Source of the DNA: Candidatus Woesearchaeota archaeon
GTDB lineage: Archaea > Nanobdellota > Nanobdellia > SCGC-AAA011-G17 > JACQNH01
Length of the DNA stretch: 10,206 nucleotides
Direction of reading: 5' to 3'
NCBI GenBank assembly: GCA_016203175.1
Contig: JACQNH010000021.1
Span: 1-10,206 of the forward strand
Part shown: in pieces, positions 5,748 to 10,206 of the stretch
Layout: every line of letters begins with the position of its first letter
How positions within the stretch are numbered: the stretch's first letter is position 1
Notes under the pieces: generated by a model
Told to the model about the DNA's origin: nothing
Databases searched by the model: none
The model's input: the letters and a program-made list of their open reading frames with translations, nothing else
Translations under genes and position numbers: made by a program

Positions 5748-6797
5748 CTACTCTTCTTTCTTAACTAGCTTAACAATCCCTTTGCTAACCTTAACATGTA
5801 CTTCATCACCATCAATTAAACCAGCCAACTTACTTACAGGAGAAGGCACTTTAAGTACGCCAGCCATAACCTTCACATTAGTCACAATTTCTCCTATCTT
5901 TTTTTGAACACCAAAACCTTTCTTTTTAGATCCCTCAGTTCTTTTATGCAAATACTCAGCAACTAATTTAGCAACATTCTTTTTAGTTGCCATACTTATA
6001 CCTTCTAAACCAGGACTTAAATTTATTTCAACAACATAAGGCTGTCTACCCAATAACATATCTACACCGCAAATCTCAGCACCAACACACTTAGCAGCCC
6101 TTATAGCAATCTGTTCCTGATCTTCACTTAATGTAAAAGCTTCTCCAACACCACCCATATGGATATTCGCCCTTAATTCACCTTTAGCAGCCTTCCTTTT
6201 CATGCAAGCAATTACCCTATCACCACAAACAATAGCCCTTACATCACTTATTTCTCCTTCCACAGTTTCAATAAATTCCTGTATAACAAAAGGCTGATTA
6301 AAAACCTTTAAAGCATCAATTATAGATTTAGCACTTTCCAGAGAATCCGCAAACATTACACCCTTCCCATGGGTTCCTGAAGGTATCTTAATAACAATAG
6401 GATAATGAACCTTCTCCAATAAGCTTTTAGCCATTTGTCTAGACTCTACTAAATAAGTTGTTGGTATTGGCACATTATTTCTTCTTAAATATAAAGAAGT
6501 CAAAAATTTATCATGTGCCAAATTAAAAGCAAAAGGTAAGGTAGGTAAATAACATCTATGTAAAAAGGATTCAGCAATAGCAGATTGTATATTAGAATAT
6601 TTATGGCTCCCTCTTATGTAAACACAATCAAAATCATCTAATTTACGTCCTTCAAAACTTATATCAATGCTTTTAGTTTTTAAACCAACCTCTAACTTTC
6701 TTATGTCAACACCAACTACATCCTTGAATAATTTACTTGCTTCTTTAAGAATCTTTAAACTGCTTTCACCACCCAAACTCACAACTGCTAATTTCAT
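5748..6797 (-). CDS. rimK: RimK-like ATP-grasp ligase with AbrB-like C-terminal extension
   Basis: This 349-residue ligase is predicted to add amino acids, probably glutamate, to a carboxyl group using ATP. The core matches bacterial RimK: PFAFNLAHDKFLT (88-100), VIKIPSGTHGKGV (135-147), QEFIE (173-177), ELRANIHMGG (207-216), CGVDML (243-248) and VEINLSPGLEG (256-266), which supply the ATP and Mg ligands. Beyond about residue 285 comes an extra tail. Residues 304-346 look like a swapped-hairpin AbrB-type domain, with a V-P in place of the usual I-P and a GDEVHV strand. I chose the ATG at 6797 because the protein then begins MKLAVVSLGG, a normal first strand; an ATG at 6821 would add eight residues, and neither has a Shine-Dalgarno. 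It lies 31 bp after the retropepsin-like gene. Archaeal relatives include MptN and CofF, so the substrate is open. Confidence 0.82.
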   Translation of the reverse strand: MKLAVVSLGGESSLKILKEASKLFKDVVGVDIRKLEVGLKTKSIDISFEGRKLDDFDCVYIRGSHKYSNIQSAIAESFLHRCYLPTLPFAFNLAHDKFLTSLYLRRNNVPIPTTYLVESRQMAKSLLEKVHYPIVIKIPSGTHGKGVMFADSLESAKSIIDALKVFNQPFVIQEFIETVEGEISDVRAIVCGDRVIACMKRKAAKGELRANIHMGGVGEAFTLSEDQEQIAIRAAKCVGAEICGVDMLLGRQPYVVEINLSPGLEGISMATKKNVAKLVAEYLHKRTEGSKKKGFGVQKKIGEIVTNVKVMAGVLKVPSPVSKLAGLIDGDEVHVKVSKGIVKLVKKEE

Positions 6798-6828
6798 TTT
6801 CGTTCTGCTCGGATACACCATTGTCTTG

Positions 6829-7170
6829 CTATGAGGTTCTTGACTTTTTAGACGGGTCTATCAAAAAACCTTTCTTTAAAGTTCTTATACCAATTAAAAC
6901 AGGATAGGTCAAATGACTCCTTTCAGCTATGTTAAAAAGAGCCTTTATATTCTTTCCCTTTATACTTAATTTAGCCTTAACAACATCCCTTTTACTATAT
7001 CCATGAGAGCTTTTTATTCTTACTCTCCTAACCACAGGACCAAGATTTAACTTCCTAGCTAAATTAGAAGACACAGAATTATACTTAGCACCAGTATCAA
7101 TCTTTGCAAGAACAGGATGACCATTAATCTTTACATGTTCTACTAAGCCTAAAATTCTCTTTTTATCCAT
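6829..7170 (-). CDS. RimB-like retropepsin (aspartic protease fold)
   Basis: This 113-residue protein belongs to the RimB/"ATP-dependent zinc protease" family, single-domain proteins with a retropepsin fold. The catalytic motif is D25-T26-G27-A28, within a KIDTGAKYNSVSS segment, and the characteristic C-terminal block runs PVLIGIRTLKKGFLIDP (90-106). A single DTG motif implies that a homodimer forms the active site. In bacteria such genes neighbour rimK and the protein trims or opposes RimK-added glutamates, so this is probably the eraser partner of the ligase that follows. The ATG at 7170 is preferred over a TTG at 7173, because a TATA box is centred 26.5 bp upstream of it. It is the first gene of the minus-strand operon. 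Confidence 0.8.
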   Translation of the reverse strand: MDKKRILGLVEHVKINGHPVLAKIDTGAKYNSVSSNLARKLNLGPVVRRVRIKSSHGYSKRDVVKAKLSIKGKNIKALFNIAERSHLTYPVLIGIRTLKKGFLIDPSKKSRTS

Positions 7171-7192
7171 CAAAACTAAAAAAACACTTTAA

Positions 7193-7200
7193 TTTTAAAA
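7193..7200 (-). promoter_or_regulatory. TATA box of the rimB-like/rimK-like operon
   Basis: TTTTAAAA is centred 26.5 bp before the minus-strand ATG at 7170, predicting a leaderless transcript. It is one half of a divergent promoter region shared with the surface-protein gene. Confidence 0.5.
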
Positions 7201-7250
7201 ATCTTCCTATAACTCCCTAGTGATACAAATTTTAAAAAAATTAGAAAGAT

Positions 7251-7258
7251 TTATATAT
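7251..7258 (+). promoter_or_regulatory. TATA box of the surface-protein operon
   Basis: TTATATAT within a longer TATA-like run (about 7250-7260) would place transcription start near 7281. This gives a leader of about 16 nt containing the Shine-Dalgarno at 7286-7292. It is the strongest-looking TATA box in the window, which fits an abundant surface protein. Confidence 0.6.
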
Positions 7259-7285
7259 AAATGTAATTAATTACTACTTAAAAAA

Positions 7286-7292
7286 AGGTGAT
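7286..7292 (+). promoter_or_regulatory. Shine-Dalgarno that points to a TTG start
   Basis: AGGTGAT matches the archaeal consensus at seven bases. It overlaps the in-frame GTG (7288) and ATG (7291) but sits 4 nt before the TTG at 7297, so the TTG is the codon it can serve. Confidence 0.55.
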
Positions 7293-7296
7293 GGAG

Positions 7297-8967
7297 TTGA
7301 AAAATTCAATACTTAAAACAATCATATTTATTTTAATAGCTATTTTAGCAAGTGTTTCTGCTTCTGCAATGAGCGCAGATACAAATATCTCAAGTGTTCA
7401 AGCCCCTTTAAACAATAGTATTCAAACTGGTATTGTCACGTGGAATCTAACCAGCGCATTAGCAGTAGGGGATAATATCACAACTGTAAACTACACACTT
7501 ACAAGAATAGATGCACCAGGTTTAGCCCCATTTTTATTCTGTACAAATACTACATTAAATGGAAATAACCTAACACAATGCACAAATAATACAGCATCAT
7601 TTCCAGACGCTATTTATAATGTAACTATTGGTATTTATAACGCAACTGCTACTTCTTCAGCCATATCAAGAATTTCAAATGTAAGCCTTGAAAACTATGG
7701 TCCTGTTGTTAACCTTACCTCTCCAGGTGCAAATGGAACTCAATTAGTTGATGCAAATTTCCTGAATAGAAAATTTGAGATTAATTTCACACTTTTAGAT
7801 AATCTAGCTGCTCATGGTAATAGATCCTTCATCTGTGAATTGCATGCTGTTAAGAATAAAATTGGAAACTTCTTAGAAAATAGTACAACATTAATAGAGA
7901 ACAGAACAACTACGTTCACAAATGGATCTAACCTAACATTTAAGGTTGCATCCAGTAAAATATTATTGAATGGATCAGAATCTGTATATCAAGTATCTTG
8001 TAGAAACTCTGCACAAGCAGCTGTATATAACAGAAGCTTAATACAGAATTTAACAGTTTCAGATGTTGTAAGACCTTTTAATGTATCTAAACCTATATTT
8101 AAGGACACAGAAGGAGTAGTACAAACTAAATTTGGATTTGGAGATACAGTAAATATAGGAAGTTGTTCAGGCACCGATAATGTAGATGAAGCAGGTCAAT
8201 TTAATCTGACTATAAAATTCCCTGGTCTTTCAAGTTTCAGTTTAAATAATGTTACTACAACATTCACAGAAACTCAAACATTAGGAATTTATACTGTAAA
8301 TTGTTCAGTATCTGATTCAAATGGAAATATAGATTCAAATAGTTCTGACTTTGAAATTACCCCTAAGGTAAGAGAAACTGTTGAGATTAAAATAGAAAAA
8401 CCAATTGCACAGGTATTAGTCGCTCCAGGTACAACTTCAGAGATATCTCTAACACCACAGGGTGAAGCAAGATTAATGACAGAAGATTCATCCTTAAGAT
8501 TTACATTTAAAACTGTTCAACATACATTAAAAATTATAGACATTTCAAAATATGAAGTTGAAATAGAAATAAGATCAGAACCAATAAAGATTATAATGAA
8601 AAAAGGAGATACTAAACAAGCAGACCTAGACGGGGATGGAATAAATGATCTAGAAATCAAATTAAATACAATAATAACAAAAAAAGCTGACTTATTAGTT
8701 ACTGCTCTTTCGCAGCCACCACCAATAACAGAAAAGAAAGCCGGAGAAATAACAGCAGTTGATCAGCAAGCCCCTAAAAAAGAAATAAAAATAAACTGGA
8801 CTCCAATCTTAATAATCATAATCCTCATTGTAATAATTGTTTTAATAGTCTATTATCTAAAAGGTAGATCAGGTAGAGTAAAATTCACACCTAAAGACTT
8901 GGGTTTACAAAGAGAAGAGTTTAGCTCTTATCAACCTCCACAAGGATTTAAATATCCAGGAAGATAA
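7297..8967 (+). CDS. Heavily N-glycosylated, membrane-anchored surface protein
   Basis: This 556-residue protein is probably a type I surface protein of the cell envelope. Counted from the TTG, residues 1-24 form a signal peptide (basic KNSILK, hydrophobic core, ASA cleavage site). Residues about 28-350 contain three Ig-like or beta-sandwich stretches, each with one cysteine pair (C82/C95, C180/C235, C290/C336). I count 28 N-x-S/T sequons, 27 of them before residue 350. Residues 357-465 form a separate beta-rich domain without sequons, carrying a calcium-binding loop D443-x-D445-x-D447-G-x-x-D451. A proline-containing linker leads to a transmembrane helix (about 502-521) and a 35-residue basic cytoplasmic tail. 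The start could be GTG 7288 or ATG 7291, but the Shine-Dalgarno favours TTG 7297. The next gene follows 2 bp after the stop. The specific family is not recognised. Confidence 0.8.
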   Translation: MKNSILKTIIFILIAILASVSASAMSADTNISSVQAPLNNSIQTGIVTWNLTSALAVGDNITTVNYTLTRIDAPGLAPFLFCTNTTLNGNNLTQCTNNTASFPDAIYNVTIGIYNATATSSAISRISNVSLENYGPVVNLTSPGANGTQLVDANFLNRKFEINFTLLDNLAAHGNRSFICELHAVKNKIGNFLENSTTLIENRTTTFTNGSNLTFKVASSKILLNGSESVYQVSCRNSAQAAVYNRSLIQNLTVSDVVRPFNVSKPIFKDTEGVVQTKFGFGDTVNIGSCSGTDNVDEAGQFNLTIKFPGLSSFSLNNVTTTFTETQTLGIYTVNCSVSDSNGNIDSNSSDFEITPKVRETVEIKIEKPIAQVLVAPGTTSEISLTPQGEARLMTEDSSLRFTFKTVQHTLKIIDISKYEVEIEIRSEPIKIIMKKGDTKQADLDGDGINDLEIKLNTIITKKADLLVTALSQPPPITEKKAGEITAVDQQAPKKEIKINWTPILIIIILIVIIVLIVYYLKGRSGRVKFTPKDLGLQREEFSSYQPPQGFKYPGR

Positions 8968-8969
8968 AA

Positions 8970-9800
8970 ATGACTAAAAACGTCTTCCACAGAAATCCAA
9001 TAAAAACTAGAGTGGTCTACTCCAAAGCCCCAAAAATAACTCCAGCAAAGTTTAGTAAGGGTATATTTGAACCAACAGAGCAGGAGCTAATAAAATCATG
9101 TTATAATTTTGCAAACATAATCCCTCAAAAAAGTGAAGCACCAATTAATTTTATTCAAAAACCAGAAAAATATCAGGCAGAGTTAACTGGACAAAAAAAA
9201 TCATTTCTTCCTGAAAGATATAAACCTTATCAACTTGAAGAAACTAAAGTTTCCAAACCAGCATATCTACCTCCAAAAGAAAAACCTTTAAAGGAATTCT
9301 GGCAATACTTTAAAGGAGAACTTGGAAAAGAGATAAAAGAAGAACAAAAAAAACCAAAAGGAGGATTACGTACACTAATTAGAGGTATAGGTAAAACCGT
9401 AGATGGAACAATTAAATTTTTAAGTACCCCTTTTTATGCAATAGGTTACACAGCAGGGGGTCTAGCAGATGGAGTTAACAATATGTTCGAATATGGAGGA
9501 CATGCATTAGGACAAGCAGGTTATGCAGTCGGAGAACTACCTAAAATAGTGACAGGAGGAGCACATAAAGGGGCAAGATATGTGAGAATAAAAGTAACAC
9601 CTGAAGAAGAACCATTAGAACAAAGAATCCGATACGAAGGAGTATTCATCTTCCTGGCATTCTTATTATTTATATTATCCCCTTCAACAACAGGCTCTGT
9701 AATAGGACCGTCAGCAGCAATTTTAAATCCATTTACAATCTTAGGCTCAATATTCTTAGTAATAGGATTCCTTTTATTTCACTTAAAGAACAAATCTTAA
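8970..9800 (+). CDS. Two-helix membrane protein of unknown family
   Basis: I do not recognise this 276-residue protein. Residues 1-130 are soluble, rich in Lys and Pro (for example LPPKEKP at 100-106), and probably extended. Residues about 134-200 are rich in glycine and small residues (G159, G163, G164, G168, G176, G177, G181, G184, G188), giving a GxxxG-like periodicity that suggests helix packing or membrane-surface association. Residues 223-241 and 252-271 are two hydrophobic helices, joined by a short SPSTTGSVIGPS loop and followed by a basic HLKNKS end. The positive charges before the first helix and after the second suggest that both termini face the cytoplasm. It starts 2 bp after the surface-protein stop, with an AGGAAG ribosome-binding site at 8958-8963, so the two are probably co-expressed and may form one envelope complex. 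Confidence 0.7.
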   Translation: MTKNVFHRNPIKTRVVYSKAPKITPAKFSKGIFEPTEQELIKSCYNFANIIPQKSEAPINFIQKPEKYQAELTGQKKSFLPERYKPYQLEETKVSKPAYLPPKEKPLKEFWQYFKGELGKEIKEEQKKPKGGLRTLIRGIGKTVDGTIKFLSTPFYAIGYTAGGLADGVNNMFEYGGHALGQAGYAVGELPKIVTGGAHKGARYVRIKVTPEEEPLEQRIRYEGVFIFLAFLLFILSPSTTGSVIGPSAAILNPFTILGSIFLVIGFLLFHLKNKS

Positions 9801-9862
9801 TCAATCATTTTCAAAAATTTAATTCTTAAAAACTCTACTATAGGTAAAACCATAAAGAAAGT

Positions 9863-9870
9863 TTTATAAA
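9863..9870 (+). promoter_or_regulatory. TATA box of the AbrB-nucleotidyltransferase gene
   Basis: TTTATAAA is centred 26.5 bp before the ATG at 9893, predicting a leaderless mRNA. The direct repeat at 9871-9892 fills the space between the box and the start. Confidence 0.6.
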
Positions 9871-9892
9871 TAAGTACGTACAAAGTAAGTAC
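9871..9892 (+). repeat. Operator-like direct repeat before the AbrB-nucleotidyltransferase gene
   Basis: TAAGTAC occurs at 9871-9877 and 9886-9892, 15 bp apart. The first copy runs into the palindrome GTACGTAC (9874-9881). The repeat spans from the TATA box to the predicted transcription start, the place for an autorepressor. The encoded protein begins with an AbrB-like DNA-binding domain, which could bind here (inference). Confidence 0.45.
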
Positions 9893-10206
9893 ATGAAATT
9901 TACACATAAAATATCAAAAGGTGGGAGATTTAATCAAATATACATTCCAAGAGAAGTAGAACAAAATTTTGAAGTGGGAGATCTAGTAGAAGTAAGATTA
10001 TTAAAAAAGAAAACTCAGTTTTATTATTCAAAAACACTGCCAAAACTTAGCGAATTTAAAGAAAAACTGATTAAAGATGTATTTTCCATAATAGAACAAT
10101 TTAAAGAAATAAATCAAGTATTTCTAATAGGTTCTTTTTTAACCCAAAAAATAGATTATCATGATATTGATATAATTATAATAAATAAAAAAGAGGATTT
10201 AGAAGA
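9893..10206 (+). CDS. AbrB-like domain fused to a minimal nucleotidyltransferase (partial)
   Basis: The reading frame is open at the right edge; 104 codons are visible. Residues 1-46 look like a SpoVT/AbrB swapped-hairpin DNA-binding domain: KISKGGRF (6-13), IYIPRE (16-21), and FEVGDLVEVRLL (26-37). Residues 52-104 begin a minimal nucleotidyltransferase (MNT) domain, with G80-S81 at the end of the first strand and D91-x-D93 nine residues later, the metal-binding carboxylates of this superfamily. MNT proteins often act as antitoxins to HEPN toxins by nucleotidylating them; here the AbrB domain could give autoregulation through the repeat at 9871-9892. The end of the domain, and any HEPN partner, lie outside the window. 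The assignment of both domains is from motif and pattern only. Confidence 0.72.
   Translation, partial: MKFTHKISKGGRFNQIYIPREVEQNFEVGDLVEVRLLKKKTQFYYSKTLPKLSEFKEKLIKDVFSIIEQFKEINQVFLIGSFLTQKIDYHDIDIIIINKKEDLE

Noticed and set aside
5686..5907. Plus-strand open frame with a hydrophobic N-terminus
   Set aside because: Most of it is the complement of the RimK-like C-terminus. The apparent hydrophobicity comes from complementing Lys/Glu-rich codons.
7989..8174. Minus-strand open frame inside the surface-protein gene
   Set aside because: It is antisense to a strongly supported gene and has no start signals.
1..10206. tRNA, rRNA, CRISPR array, insertion sequence or attachment site
   Set aside because: I saw no cloverleaf-like GC-rich segment, no spaced repeat array, no transposase and no long terminal inverted repeats on reading both strands. 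Short structured RNAs such as C/D box sRNAs cannot be excluded by eye.

Overview
This AT-rich window (I estimate roughly 30% G+C by eye) looks like the chromosome of an archaeon, most likely a small-genome DPANN lineage (Pacearchaeota/Woesearchaeota type). The grounds are a form III RuBisCO beside a ribose-1,5-bisphosphate isomerase, archaeal TATA boxes, a Dph6-like protein, a GGAGGTGAT-type Shine-Dalgarno used in some genes only, and a heavily sequon-decorated membrane-anchored surface protein. The phylum is inference. The archaeal assignment is strong.

Layout. 1-1257: a protein with a GreA-type C-terminal domain behind a helical N-terminus, then a VapB/VapC toxin-antitoxin pair with a direct-repeat operator. 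1268-4186: a tightly packed operon of a 44-residue basic protein, ribose-1,5-bisphosphate isomerase, a HAD phosphatase and form III RuBisCO; the genes abut or overlap. 4210-4742: a small low-molecular-weight tyrosine-phosphatase-like gene converging on, and overlapping by 23 bp, a 61-residue protein of unknown function. 4921-7170, minus strand: a RimB-like retropepsin followed by a RimK-like ATP-grasp ligase with an AbrB-like C-terminal extension, then a Dph6-like PP-loop ATPase under its own promoter. 7251-9800, plus strand: a surface glycoprotein with 28 N-glycosylation sequons, a predicted Ca loop and one membrane anchor, followed 2 bp later by a two-helix membrane protein of unknown family. 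9863-10206: the start of an AbrB-minimal nucleotidyltransferase fusion that runs off the end.

How the genes work together. The isomerase and RuBisCO are the last two steps of the archaeal AMP/nucleoside salvage route (AMP to ribose-1,5-bisphosphate to ribulose-1,5-bisphosphate to 3-phosphoglycerate). AMP phosphorylase is not in the window. The HAD enzyme co-translated between them is a candidate for clearing a RuBisCO by-product. The RimB/RimK pair resembles a writer/eraser for glutamate tails, but archaea lack the classical bacterial target, ribosomal protein S6. The surface glycoprotein and its partner form an apparent two-gene envelope module.

Transcription. Six promoters have a TATA box centred 24-29 bp from the start codon, three of them at exactly 26.5 bp, which predicts leaderless mRNAs. 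A seventh, weaker one fits the same spacing at the very edge of the window. Two operons (44-residue gene; surface glycoprotein) instead have short leaders with strong Shine-Dalgarno sites. No stretch over 300 bp lacks a gene. I saw no tRNA, rRNA, CRISPR array or insertion sequence.
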